DNA from: JAEUJM01 sp041908445
Lineage (GTDB): Bacteria > Actinomycetota > Acidimicrobiia > Acidimicrobiales > DATDAH01
Assembly (NCBI GenBank): GCA_041908445.1
Contig: JAYRFK010000060.1
Location: 28,145 to 92,144, forward strand
Reading direction: 5' to 3'
DNA: 64,000 nucleotides
Positions within the stretch are counted from its first letter, which is position 1, and each line of letters starts with the position of its first letter. Below, one piece after another: positions 43,831 through 51,830 of the stretch. The translations under genes were made by a program, and so were the position numbers. The notes below the pieces were generated by a model that did no database searches, was not told the origin of the DNA, and saw nothing but the letters and a program-made list of their open reading frames with translations.

Positions 43831-43836
43831 ACTCTA
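43831..43836 (-). promoter_or_regulatory. -10 TAGAGT of tRNA-Arg
   Basis: TAGAGT on the minus strand ends nine bases before the mature 5' end, a reasonable tRNA promoter position. Confidence 0.4.
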
Positions 43837-43857
43837 CCGCGGGCGGGGCGTGGTCCC

Positions 43858-43893
43858 GAAGGTGGTGCCGCAGGTGGTGCCGAAGGTGGTACC
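43858..43893. repeat. Three tandem 12-bp repeats after the LCP gene
   Basis: GAAGGTGGTGCC, GCAGGTGGTGCC and GAAGGTGGTACC occur in succession between the LCP stop and the tRNA promoter. No coding role is visible. Confidence 0.7.
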
Positions 43894-43895
43894 GA

Positions 43896-45350
43896 TCACT
43901 CGCAGTCGATGCCGTCGGCCGCGGGGTCGCCGGCGCTGTGGCCGATGGTGGTCGACGTGGTGGAGGTCGACGACGGGGTCGAGCCGTCGCCGGCCTGCGC
44001 CGCGGCGTCGGTGGGGGCCGGCGGGCGGGCGGCCTGCTGCACCGTGGTGAAGTCGGCACCCGTCACGAGGACCACCTGGTTCGGGTCGAGCGACTCGTCG
44101 GGGACCAGGGTGGCGCCGGCGGTGAGGTGGCGCGCCACCAGGTCGGCCGCCTTCTCCGAGCCCGGCGCGTAGTGCACCTCCGTGACGGCCACGGGCGCCC
44201 CCGCCGTGTCGGTGGTGCCGGCCGTGAACCCGCTGGCCACGAGGGCGTCGGACACGGCCTGCGCCTGCCCGTCGACCCCGCTGCCGTTGGCCACGTCGAC
44301 CGTGACCATGGCCTCGGTCATGGCGTCGGGGTCGAGGCCGCGGAAGAGGTTGAGCACCGGCTGGGAGGCGGCCTCGTCGAGGGTGAGGACGGCGGCACCG
44401 CCGGGCGTGCGGTAGTCCTCGACCTCGAGGTTGTGGCGGGAGATGTCCTCGCTGTTGGTGTCGGAGAAGGCCTTGGCCAGCGACACCATGTCGTCGAAGG
44501 TGAAGCCCGGGTCGACGCCGACGTTGTCCACGCCCACGTTGATGAGGCGGTTGAGGTGGGCCGGGTTGGCCAGCTCGAGCGAGACGGCCTCGTCGACCGC
44601 GTTCACCACGAGGAGCTGCTGGCGGTTCATGCGCCCGAGATCGCCGGTGGGGTCGGACTCCCAGTCGCCCGACTCGGGGTCGTAGAACTGGAGGTGGCGG
44701 GCCCGGGCGTAGGCGAGCGCCTGGTCGGGGTTGAGGGTGACGCAGCCCTCGCCCTTGATGTCGAGGCCCGAGTTGCCGTCGCGCCAGGCGGTGTCGAAGT
44801 AGGTGGGCACCCCGCCGATGGCGGCCACGAGCTCGCGGAAGCCGGTGAAGTCGACCTCGACGTAGTGGTTGATGTCGAGCCCGAGGGTGGCTTCGACCGT
44901 CTCGATGAGCTGCTGGCGACCGCCGGCGAAGGCCTCGTTGATGCGGTGGTGCTCGTCGGGGTCACCACCCGGGATCGTCACCCAGAGGTCGCGGGGGACC
45001 GACAGCAGGTCGACGTGGCGGCTCGACGGGTCGACCCGGGCGACCATCATCGAGTCCGACCGTTCGCCACCCGACTCGCCGTTGAGGAACAGGTCGTTGC
45101 CGGGGGCGTCGGGGTCGATGTTCTCCCGGGAGTCGGAGCCCACGATGAGGAAGTTCTCCGGGGCACCGCGGGCGGCCTGCACGAGCTCGATCTCGTAGTG
45201 CTCGACCTGGTCGAACTTCCACGCGCCGTAGGCGAGCCCGCTGGCGGTGAGCGCGCACAGGAAGGCCACCACGACGCCCGTACCGATCACGATGCGCTGG
45301 GGCCAGGTGCGGCGCGACTTGGCGGCGCGGGCCGAGCGTCGGGCGGACAT
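43896..45350 (-). CDS. LytR-CpsA-Psr (LCP) family protein with LytR_C domain
   Basis: 484 residues from ATG 45350. One N-terminal membrane helix (IVIGTGVVVAFLCALTASGLAYG) follows an Arg/Lys-rich start. The LCP core has LIVGSDSREN, SDSMMVARVDP, LLSVPRDLWV, the catalytic Arg/Asp region and a late ALAYARARHLQ. A C-terminal LytR_C domain (ATVDVANGSG-type, here MVTVDVANGSGVDGQA) is followed by a Thr/Ser tail. LCP enzymes transfer lipid-linked polymers such as arabinogalactan or teichoic-like glycans to peptidoglycan. It may finish the polysaccharides made by the 0-9 kb operon, an inference. Confidence 0.92.
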   Translation of the reverse strand: MSARRSARAAKSRRTWPQRIVIGTGVVVAFLCALTASGLAYGAWKFDQVEHYEIELVQAARGAPENFLIVGSDSRENIDPDAPGNDLFLNGESGGERSDSMMVARVDPSSRHVDLLSVPRDLWVTIPGGDPDEHHRINEAFAGGRQQLIETVEATLGLDINHYVEVDFTGFRELVAAIGGVPTYFDTAWRDGNSGLDIKGEGCVTLNPDQALAYARARHLQFYDPESGDWESDPTGDLGRMNRQQLLVVNAVDEAVSLELANPAHLNRLINVGVDNVGVDPGFTFDDMVSLAKAFSDTNSEDISRHNLEVEDYRTPGGAAVLTLDEAASQPVLNLFRGLDPDAMTEAMVTVDVANGSGVDGQAQAVSDALVASGFTAGTTDTAGAPVAVTEVHYAPGSEKAADLVARHLTAGATLVPDESLDPNQVVLVTGADFTTVQQAARPPAPTDAAAQAGDGSTPSSTSTTSTTIGHSAGDPAADGIDCE

Positions 45351-45442
45351 GACCGGAACAGGGTAACAATCCGTAACGGAACCGCAATGTCACTCCTGGG
45401 GGACGACCCCCGTCGCCGGGTAGAGGAGCCTCGGAGGGCTGC

Positions 45443-45937
45443 TCAGTCGGCGTTGGCGGCGGCGACCGCGGCGTCGACCGCGTCGACGAGGCGCTCGAGC
45501 AGGCCGGCGAGCTGGTGCAATTCGTCGGGCTCGAACCCGGCCAGCACGTCCCCGAAGAGGTGACGGCGACGTTCGTTCATGGCCGCGTGGGCGACCTCGC
45601 CGCGGCGGCTCATCCGCACCCGGACGCTGCGGGCGTCGTCGGGGTCGGGCTCGCGCTCGACGAAGCCCTGGTCGGCGAGCCGGGTGACCATGCGGGTGGC
45701 GGTCGAGGCGTCGACCCGCAGCGCGGCGGCGAGGTCGCGCATGCGTGAGGGGCCGTGCTGCACGAGCGCGTCGAGGGCGTCGACCTGGCCCATCTCGAGC
45801 TCGTCGCCGTAGAGGAGCTCCCGGAAGCGGGCCATCGACGCGCCTCGCCGCAGCTCGCGCCACGCCTCACCGACGCGCAGGCGATCGCGGACCAGCGCCT
45901 CGTCGCGGGTCGGGGTACGAGTTGGCGAGGTGCCCAT
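45443..45937 (-). CDS. MarR family transcriptional regulator
   Basis: 164 residues from ATG 45937, with a TATCCT -10-like hexamer eight bases upstream. The winged-helix core is visible as MGQVDALDALVQHGPSRMRDLAAALRVDASTATRMVTRLADQGFVERE, with the wing DPDDARSVRVRMSRRG. It diverges from an EmrB/QacA-type transporter, and two operator-like palindromes lie in the 58-nt gap. The expected role is repression of itself and the pump, relieved by a small aromatic ligand. Confidence 0.93.
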   Translation of the reverse strand: MGTSPTRTPTRDEALVRDRLRVGEAWRELRRGASMARFRELLYGDELEMGQVDALDALVQHGPSRMRDLAAALRVDASTATRMVTRLADQGFVEREPDPDDARSVRVRMSRRGEVAHAAMNERRRHLFGDVLAGFEPDELHQLAGLLERLVDAVDAAVAAANAD

Positions 45938-45940
45938 GCA

Positions 45941-45977
45941 CTTGTAGGATACAACCAATCTCCTTGCACACTACAAG
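45941..45977. promoter_or_regulatory. Two MarR-type operators in the marR/MFS gap
   Basis: Box 1, 45941-45955 (CTTGTAGGATACAAC), and box 2, 45963-45977 (CTTGCACACTACAAG), share CTTG-YA-N3-TACAA. They are 22 bp apart, about two helical turns. Box 1 holds the perfect inverted repeat TTGTA-GGA-TACAA. Confidence 0.7.
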
Positions 45978-45995
45978 TTTCTTCCGCGAGCGCCG

Positions 45996-47585
45996 ATGAC
46001 CACGCCTGCCACCCCCGCCAGCCCGACCCAGCTCACGCACCGCCAGATCCTCCTGGTGTTCAGCGGCCTGATGAGCGGCGTGCTGCTGGCGGCACTCGAC
46101 CAGACCATCGTGTCGACTGCGCTGCCGACCATCGTCGGCGAGCTCGGCGGCATCGACCACCTCTCGTGGGTCGTGACCGCCTACCTGCTGACCTCGACCG
46201 CGAGCACGCCGCTCTACGGCAAGCTCAGCGACCTCTACGGCCGCAAGCAGATGTTCCAGGCCGCCATCGTGATCTTCCTGATCGGGTCGGTGCTGAGCGG
46301 GATCTCGCAGGACATGTTCCAGCTCGTCCTGTTCCGGGGCGTGCAGGGCATCGGCGCCGGCGGCCTCATGGCCATGGCCTTCGCCATCATCGGCGACATC
46401 ATCTCGCCCCGCGAGCGGGGCCGGTACACCGGCTACCTCGGCTCGGTCTTCGCCGTCGCCAGCGTCGCCGGCCCGCTGCTCGGCGGCCTGTTCGTCGACC
46501 ACCTGAGCTGGCGCTGGGTCTTCTACATCAACGTCCCCGTGGGCGCCGTGGCCCTGGTCATCACGGCCAAGGTGCTCGACCTGCCCTTCGCGGTGCGCCG
46601 CCACCGCATCGACTACGAGGGCGCGGCGCTGCTCGTGGCCGGCGTCACCTCCCTGCTGCTGGCCCTGGTGTGGGGCGGCAACGAGTACCCCTGGGGCTCG
46701 CCGGTGATCCTCGGCTCGGCCGCCGCCGGCGTGGTGCTGCTGGCCGGCTTCGTCCTCTGGGAGGGCCGTGCCGCCGAGCCGATCCTGCCGCTCCGCCTGT
46801 TCCGCAAGCCCGTGTTCCGGATGAGCGTGGTGCTGAGCTTCCTGGTGGGCATGGGCATGTTCGGCGGGATCATCTTCCTGCCGCTGTTCCTGCAGGTCGT
46901 CAACGGCGCCTCCGCCACGGACTCCGGCCTGCTGACCCTCCCGATGATGATCGGCATCATGACCACCTCGATCGGCTCGGGCCGGCTCATCACCCGTACG
47001 GGCCGCTACAAGGTGTTCCCCGTCGTCGGCTTCGCCGTCGCGTCCCTCGGCATGTGGATGCTCAGCCGCATGGACTCGGCCACGACGACCGTCTACAGCT
47101 CGCTCTCGATGTTCGTGTTCGGCCTGGGTATCGGCCTCATCTCCCAGGTGCTGATCCTGGCCATGCAGAACGAGTCCGACCCCGCCGACCTCGGCACCAC
47201 CACCTCGTCGGCGACGTTCTTCCGCCAGATCGGCGGGTCGTTCGGCGTGGCCATCTTCGGCGCCGTGCTCACCGCCGGCATCACCCGCGAGCTGCCCCGG
47301 CTCCTGCCGGAGGGCACGCCCACGACCGGTGGTGGCGGCACGAGCTCGCTGCTGGCCAGCCCGGAGGCCATCCGGGCCCTGCCCACCGACATCCGCGAGG
47401 CCGTCGTCCAGGCGCTCACGCTGGCGATCCACGACGTGTTCCTGCTCGGCATGGCCGTGCTGCTCGTCGGGTTCGCGCTGGTGTGGTGGCTGAAGGAGCT
47501 CCCGCTCGGCGAGACCGCGGCCGTCGGCAACGAGGGTCCCGAGGGCGCCGCCGACGGCCCCGTCCTCGCCATCGAGCCGATCTGA
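45996..47585 (+). CDS. DHA2-type MFS multidrug transporter
   Basis: 529 residues from ATG 45996. Fourteen-helix EmrB/QacA features: LLAALDQTIVSTALPTI (motif D1), YGKLSDLYGRKQ (motif A), LFRGVQGIGAGGLMAMAFAIIGDI (motif B) and AGPLLGGLFVDHLSWRWVFYINVPVG (motif C). It likely exports hydrophobic drugs using proton motive force. It is under the divergent marR gene. Its stop lies 91 nt from the convergent acyl-CoA dehydrogenase stop. Confidence 0.93.
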   Translation: MTTPATPASPTQLTHRQILLVFSGLMSGVLLAALDQTIVSTALPTIVGELGGIDHLSWVVTAYLLTSTASTPLYGKLSDLYGRKQMFQAAIVIFLIGSVLSGISQDMFQLVLFRGVQGIGAGGLMAMAFAIIGDIISPRERGRYTGYLGSVFAVASVAGPLLGGLFVDHLSWRWVFYINVPVGAVALVITAKVLDLPFAVRRHRIDYEGAALLVAGVTSLLLALVWGGNEYPWGSPVILGSAAAGVVLLAGFVLWEGRAAEPILPLRLFRKPVFRMSVVLSFLVGMGMFGGIIFLPLFLQVVNGASATDSGLLTLPMMIGIMTTSIGSGRLITRTGRYKVFPVVGFAVASLGMWMLSRMDSATTTVYSSLSMFVFGLGIGLISQVLILAMQNESDPADLGTTTSSATFFRQIGGSFGVAIFGAVLTAGITRELPRLLPEGTPTTGGGGTSSLLASPEAIRALPTDIREAVVQALTLAIHDVFLLGMAVLLVGFALVWWLKELPLGETAAVGNEGPEGAADGPVLAIEPI

Positions 47586-47676
47586 CGCCGCCGCGTCGGG
47601 AGGCTGCGCGGCGGAGCGGAGCGGCGCCGCCGACGAACCGGATGCCGAAGGCGCTCCGAGGGACGAGGAGCCGGTG

Positions 47677-48915
47677 TCAGGCCGGCTTGGGCTCCTTGGG
47701 GAGGCCGAGGACGCGCTCGCCGACGATGTTGCGCTGGATCTGGGCCGTGCCGCCCCAGATGGTCTCCGAGCGGCTGAAGAAGAACGACGACTGCAGCACG
47801 CTGGCCGGGTAGTGGGCGTTCGTCGGGCGCACGCCGTAGCCCGGCACCGACTCCTCCTCGTCCACGGTGCCGGTCAGGATCTGGCCGTCCATCCCGAGGA
47901 TGTCGATGGCCAGCTCCATGACGTCGCGGTGGTACTCGGACCAGAACATCTTGTTGGTCGCGCCCAGCGCGGCGACGCCGAGGTCCTTCTTGGCCTGGAC
48001 CACCGCGGTCAGGCTGCGGAGGCCGTTGATGCGCATGATCTGGACCTTCGACCAGGCGTGGGCGAGGCGCTGGCGCACGAGCGGGTCGTGGATGCGGCCG
48101 TTCTCCCGGGCCTTGTCCGTGATGATCTCGAGCTCCTTCTCGAAGCGGCGGTGGCCGGTGGTCGCCGACGTGCCCCGCTCGAAGCCGAGGGTGGTCATGG
48201 CCACCTTCCAGCCGTTGTTGACGCCGCCGACGACGTTCTCCTTCGGGCACCGGGCGTTGTCGAAGAAGACCTCGTAGAACTCGGCCGAGCCGTCGATCTG
48301 GTGGATCGGGCGGGCCTCGACGCCGGGCTGCTTCATGGGGACGAGCAGGTACGAGATGCCGGCGTGCTTGGGGGCGTCCGGGTCGGTGCGGGCGAGCAGG
48401 AAGATGTAGTCGGCGAAGCCGGCCTGGGTGGTCCAGACCTTCTGGCCGTTGATGACCCACTCGTCGCCGTCGAGCTCGGCCCGGGTCTTCAGGCCGGCGA
48501 GGTCGGAGCCGGCCTCGGGCTCGGAGAAGCCCTGGCACCAGGCGATCTGGCCCGAGAGGATCTTGGGCAGGTACTCCTTCTTCTGCTCCTCGCTCCCCCA
48601 CTGCAGGATCGTGGGGCCGACGAGGGTGTCGCCGAAGAAGTCGGCCCGCAGTGGGGCGCCCGCGCGCGCGAACTCCTCGTTCAGGACCACGGCCTCCATG
48701 GTGGAGAGGCCCTTGCCGCCGTACTCCTGGGGCCAGGACGCGCAGATCCAGCCGCCGCCGTAGAGCTTCTCGGTCCACTCCTCGTTGAACCGGGTCCGGT
48801 CCGGACCGCTGAGCTCGAAGCCCTCGTCGAACCAGCCGTCGGGCAGGTTCTCCTCGAGCCAGGCGCGGATCTCGATGCGGAAGGCCTCGGCCTCCGGCGG
48901 GTACGTCAGGTCCAT
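47677..48915 (-). CDS. Acyl-CoA dehydrogenase
   Basis: 412 residues from ATG 48915. FAD and substrate motifs: WCQGFSEPEAGSDLAGLKTRA, VWTTQAGFADYIFLLAR and FERGTSATTGHRRFEKELE. The C-terminal region ends with IWGGTAQIQRNIVGERVLGLP. The catalytic base is not certain in this subfamily, which in actinobacteria often acts on sterol or branched acyl-CoA. Its promoter carries an 18-bp palindrome shared with the thiolase-like gene, suggesting a common catabolic pathway. Electrons may pass to ETF. Confidence 0.9.
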   Translation of the reverse strand: MDLTYPPEAEAFRIEIRAWLEENLPDGWFDEGFELSGPDRTRFNEEWTEKLYGGGWICASWPQEYGGKGLSTMEAVVLNEEFARAGAPLRADFFGDTLVGPTILQWGSEEQKKEYLPKILSGQIAWCQGFSEPEAGSDLAGLKTRAELDGDEWVINGQKVWTTQAGFADYIFLLARTDPDAPKHAGISYLLVPMKQPGVEARPIHQIDGSAEFYEVFFDNARCPKENVVGGVNNGWKVAMTTLGFERGTSATTGHRRFEKELEIITDKARENGRIHDPLVRQRLAHAWSKVQIMRINGLRSLTAVVQAKKDLGVAALGATNKMFWSEYHRDVMELAIDILGMDGQILTGTVDEEESVPGYGVRPTNAHYPASVLQSSFFFSRSETIWGGTAQIQRNIVGERVLGLPKEPKPA

Positions 48916-48921
48916 GCCCCC

Positions 48922-48927
48922 ATCTTG
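48922..48927 (-). promoter_or_regulatory. Putative -10 CAAGAT of the acyl-CoA dehydrogenase, leaderless type
   Basis: CAAGAT ends six bases before ATG 48915. The TTGACC within the palindrome at 48936-48953 could be the -35 at a spacing of 18-19, so a repressor would block it. Confidence 0.4.
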
Positions 48928-48935
48928 ACCCTTTT

Positions 48936-48953
48936 CTTGACCGAACGGTCAAG
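48936..48953. promoter_or_regulatory. TetR-type operator upstream of the acyl-CoA dehydrogenase
   Basis: CTTGACCG-AA-CGGTCAAG is a perfect 8-2-8 palindrome, 21 nt before ATG 48915. It matches the operator over the thiolase-like gene start (15232-15249) at 15 of 18 bases. Confidence 0.7.
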
Positions 48954-48969
48954 TGGAGGGCACCGAACG

Positions 48970-50298
48970 TCAGGGGGTGGTCGGCGCCTCCGGCGCGGTG
49001 GCGTCGGGGGCGGTGCCCGTTGCACCCTCGGGCGCCTGGGCGTCGGCCACGGCCTGGTTGGAGGCGGCCTGGCCGTCGGTGGTCGCCGCCGGCTCCTTGG
49101 GGAGCGCCTCGGCGGCGGGCGCCGCCGCCTTCTTCTTCTTGGGCGGTGGGACGCCGACCTTCACCGAGGCCTCGGCGAACTCGGGCCAGCGCCGGCGGCT
49201 CACGATGGAGAGGCGGCGCATGAGGTCGATGGCGCCCGGGTCCTCGTCGCCCGGCCGGGCGATGATCGAGCCGTCGTCGATCATGCGGCTGATGATCTCG
49301 CGACCGAGGTCGGTACGGACGATGGTGAGGGTCCAGTCGTTGTTCTCGCCGATGCCGCCGGTGGAGATGTCGGCGTGCTCGGCCGAGAAGTCGGGGCAGC
49401 ACTTGCAGCCCTCGCGGGTCCAGGCGTGGCACTCCTTGAGGTTGATCTCGTGGTAGTCGCCGTTGCGCATCCAGATCTGGAAGACGCCCTTGATGTTCAT
49501 CTTCACCATGTCCTGCTTCTTCAGGCCGTACTTGGCCTCGAAGAGCTCGGGAAAGATGGCGTCGTCGAAGGTCTTGGAGCAGAGCAGCCCGATGTTGAAC
49601 ACGATGGGCTTCGAGATCTTGCCGACCTTGCGGTGCCACATGACCGGCGGCACCGACGACTGGCAGCTCATGCCGACGAGGGCGAGCTTGGAGAAGCCCC
49701 GCTCGAGGGCCTCGTCGATGGCGAGGGTGTTGGCGGAGTACGTGTAGCGGCTGCCGGCGCCGGCGAGGACCTCGTCCTTGGTGCTGGCCACGCCGGGCAC
49801 GGCCTTCCACGACGTGCCGTCGCCCTCGACGTAGGACGTGAGCGCCGCGTCGATGTAGCCGTGGTCGAGGGCCCAGATCAGCAGCGCCGAGACGAGCCCG
49901 CCGTCCTGGCCCATCTTGTGGACGTAGTCGTCGCTGGCACGGGTGAGCAGCACGTCCTGGTAGATGCCGGACATCTCGTCGGGCTCGCGGGTGCGGGCGA
50001 AGAGGTGCTCGTCGGCCTCGGCCTCCCAGGTGCGAAAGCGCGGGCAGGCCCGGGTGCAGGTCGTGCAGCCCTTCTGCCCGTGGATGCAGTCGGTCGGGCC
50101 GAGCTCGTCCTCGAGGTGGAACGGCTTGTAGCCGCCCGCCTGGTGGTCGTAGCCGATGACGTCGTGCGGGCAGGAGATCACGCAGCCGGCGCAGCCGGTG
50201 CAGAGGCCGGTGTCGATGACCTCCTCGTAGAGCTCCTTCCACTGGGCCGTCCAGCGGGGCTTGCGGGCGGGCGCCGCCGGCGCGGCGGTGTCGGTCAC
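48970..50298 (-). CDS. F420 hydrogenase/dehydrogenase beta subunit (FrhB)-like iron-sulfur protein
   Basis: 442 residues from GTG 50298, overlapping the lipoprotein gene by GTGA. Two ferredoxin-type clusters are visible, CTGCAGCVISCP and CIHGQKGCTTCTRACP. The FrhB N- and C-domains follow with QDGGLVSALLIWALDHG, LVGMSCQSS, IVFNIGLLCSKTF and a Cys-rich CHAWTREGCKCCPDF. Family members use F420 or flavin to move electrons between ferredoxin and other acceptors. An Ala/Pro-rich tail (about 385-442) is not conserved. Its donor is unknown; proximity to an acyl-CoA dehydrogenase is suggestive only. Confidence 0.86.
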   Translation of the reverse strand: MTDTAAPAAPARKPRWTAQWKELYEEVIDTGLCTGCAGCVISCPHDVIGYDHQAGGYKPFHLEDELGPTDCIHGQKGCTTCTRACPRFRTWEAEADEHLFARTREPDEMSGIYQDVLLTRASDDYVHKMGQDGGLVSALLIWALDHGYIDAALTSYVEGDGTSWKAVPGVASTKDEVLAGAGSRYTYSANTLAIDEALERGFSKLALVGMSCQSSVPPVMWHRKVGKISKPIVFNIGLLCSKTFDDAIFPELFEAKYGLKKQDMVKMNIKGVFQIWMRNGDYHEINLKECHAWTREGCKCCPDFSAEHADISTGGIGENNDWTLTIVRTDLGREIISRMIDDGSIIARPGDEDPGAIDLMRRLSIVSRRRWPEFAEASVKVGVPPPKKKKAAAPAAEALPKEPAATTDGQAASNQAVADAQAPEGATGTAPDATAPEAPTTP

Positions 50299-50696
50299 GG
50301 TGCCACCGTCGTGTCGGTGACCGCGGGCGCCGTGGTGGTGGCGCCGGCGACCGTGGTCGACGTGGTGGTCGGCACCGTGGGGGTCGTGCCGGCGGAGCCG
50401 CCGCCCGCCTGGATCACGCAGTCGGTGTAGAGGTCGAGGAAGTCGTCGGGCAGCTCGGCGTTCGGGTCGTCGCTGAGGCGCTCGTCGACCCGCTGGAACC
50501 GGTCGAACGGGATGTTCTGCTCGAACGAGTCGTAGGCGCACTGGCACACGTCCTGGAGGTCGTCACCGCCCTGGTCCGTGCAGGTCTGGATGAAGTTCTC
50601 CTCGACCTCCGCGTTGTAGTCCGTGGGCTCGTCACTGCCACAGCCCGCGAGGACCAGGGCCACGGCCACCACGCCGAGTACGACGGCACGACGCAT
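50295..50696 (-). CDS. Small lipoprotein of unknown function
   Basis: 133 residues from ATG 50696, with AGGAG upstream. The lipobox LVLAGC (Cys near residue 19) follows a short hydrophobic signal. The mature part contains four spaced Cys (TC, VC, QC, DC) in ENFIQTC...DVCQCAYDSF...DC, which may make disulfides. A Thr/Pro/Val-rich tail follows. It is translationally coupled to the FrhB-like gene, so a membrane-associated partner role is conceivable. No family recognised. Confidence 0.83.
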   Translation of the reverse strand: MRRAVVLGVVAVALVLAGCGSDEPTDYNAEVEENFIQTCTDQGGDDLQDVCQCAYDSFEQNIPFDRFQRVDERLSDDPNAELPDDFLDLYTDCVIQAGGGSAGTTPTVPTTTSTTVAGATTTAPAVTDTTVAP

Positions 50697-50852
50697 GTTT
50701 CTCGCTCTCCTGCAGGTCGGCGGCAGCGGGAGCGCTCACCGTACCCTGCCGACCAGCCCCGCCCCCACCGCTCGCCGTTGGGCGGTGGGGGCGGGACGGC
50801 CGTTGGGCGATGACCTCCCATCGGCCGTGGATCGCGGCTCACAAGGTTCCAT

Positions 50853-50881
50853 TTGGACCGATCCGCGCCCGCGGGTAGACC
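50853..50881 (+). promoter_or_regulatory. Promoter of the TauE/SafE gene
   Basis: -35 TTGGAC (50853-50858), spacer of 17, -10 TAGACC (50876-50881), then six bases to GTG 50888. This is a leaderless arrangement with the most consensus-like -35 seen here. Confidence 0.5.
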
Positions 50882-50887
50882 GACGCC

Positions 50888-51787
50888 GTGGACCCGGGGA
50901 TCCTGCGCGACGCGCTGACGGTCGGGCTGGGCCTCCTGACCGGCGTCATGTCGGGCCTGTTCGGCGTGGGCGGCGCGGTCATCTCGACGCCGGGCATCCG
51001 CGCCCTCGGCGCCCCACCCCTCCTGGCCGTCGGCACGACCCTGCCCTCGATCATCCCGGGCGCCGCATCGGGGACGGCCCGGTACGCCCGCGAGGGCATG
51101 GTCGACTGGCGCGTCGTCGCGGTCACGGCCCCCGCCGGCGTGGTCGCCGCGGTCCTCGGCGCCCTGGCCGCCGACCACGTGCCGGGTGAGGGCCACCTGC
51201 TCATGCTCATGACCGCGGGCCTGCTGGCCTTCAGCGCGTTCCGGATGCTGCCCCGGGACGAGCCGGCCGACCCGGCGCACGGCGCCGACGACCGGTCCGG
51301 TGTCGACGGGTACGACCCCGACCCAGACCCCGACCACGACGAGCTCGCCGAGACCGATGCCGAGGTCCTCACCGCCGCCCGTGGGGTCGATCCGGCCGCC
51401 CACCCCACCCGCCACCGGCCGCTGTCGTTCCTCGGGGTCGGGATCGTCGCCGGCGGCCTCTCGGGCCTGCTCGGCATCGGTGGGGGCATCGTCATGGTCC
51501 CCGGCTTCACCCAGTTCGGCGGCCTGCCCGTCAAGCGGGCGATCGCCACCTCCCTCGCCTGCGTCGGCGTCTTCGCCATCCCGGGCACGATCACCCACGC
51601 CCTCCTCGGCAACATCGACTGGCGCTTCGCCCTGCTCCTCTGCGTCGGGGTGATCCCGGGTGCCCGCCTCGGGGCCGCGCTCGCCCTCCGCTCCGGCGAC
51701 CGGCGCCTACGTCGGATCGTGGCGATCTTCCTCGGCACCATGGCCCTCGCCTACGGCATCGGCGAGACCATCGCCCTCATCGGCTGA
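50888..51787 (+). CDS. TauE/SafE family anion exporter
   Basis: 299 residues from GTG 50888. The two-fold repeat is clear: LLTGVMSGLFGVGGAVISTPG in the first half and VAGGLSGLLGIGGGIVMVPGF in the second. Both hold the GxGGG-like motif of the TauE/SafE (DUF81) family. Around eight helices are separated by an acidic cytoplasmic loop (DPDPDPDHDELAETD, about 140-155). It may export sulfite or organosulfur anions. There is no neighbouring sulfur gene to tell. Confidence 0.88.
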   Translation: MDPGILRDALTVGLGLLTGVMSGLFGVGGAVISTPGIRALGAPPLLAVGTTLPSIIPGAASGTARYAREGMVDWRVVAVTAPAGVVAAVLGALAADHVPGEGHLLMLMTAGLLAFSAFRMLPRDEPADPAHGADDRSGVDGYDPDPDPDHDELAETDAEVLTAARGVDPAAHPTRHRPLSFLGVGIVAGGLSGLLGIGGGIVMVPGFTQFGGLPVKRAIATSLACVGVFAIPGTITHALLGNIDWRFALLLCVGVIPGARLGAALALRSGDRRLRRIVAIFLGTMALAYGIGETIALIG

Positions 51788-51830
51788 AATCCCGCGGCGG
51801 CGCCCCGCCGGCTGGGGCACCCTGGACGCC

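Noticed and set aside
43858..43893. CRISPR-like array
   Set aside because: The 12-bp repeats are contiguous, with no spacers, and no cas genes are nearby.
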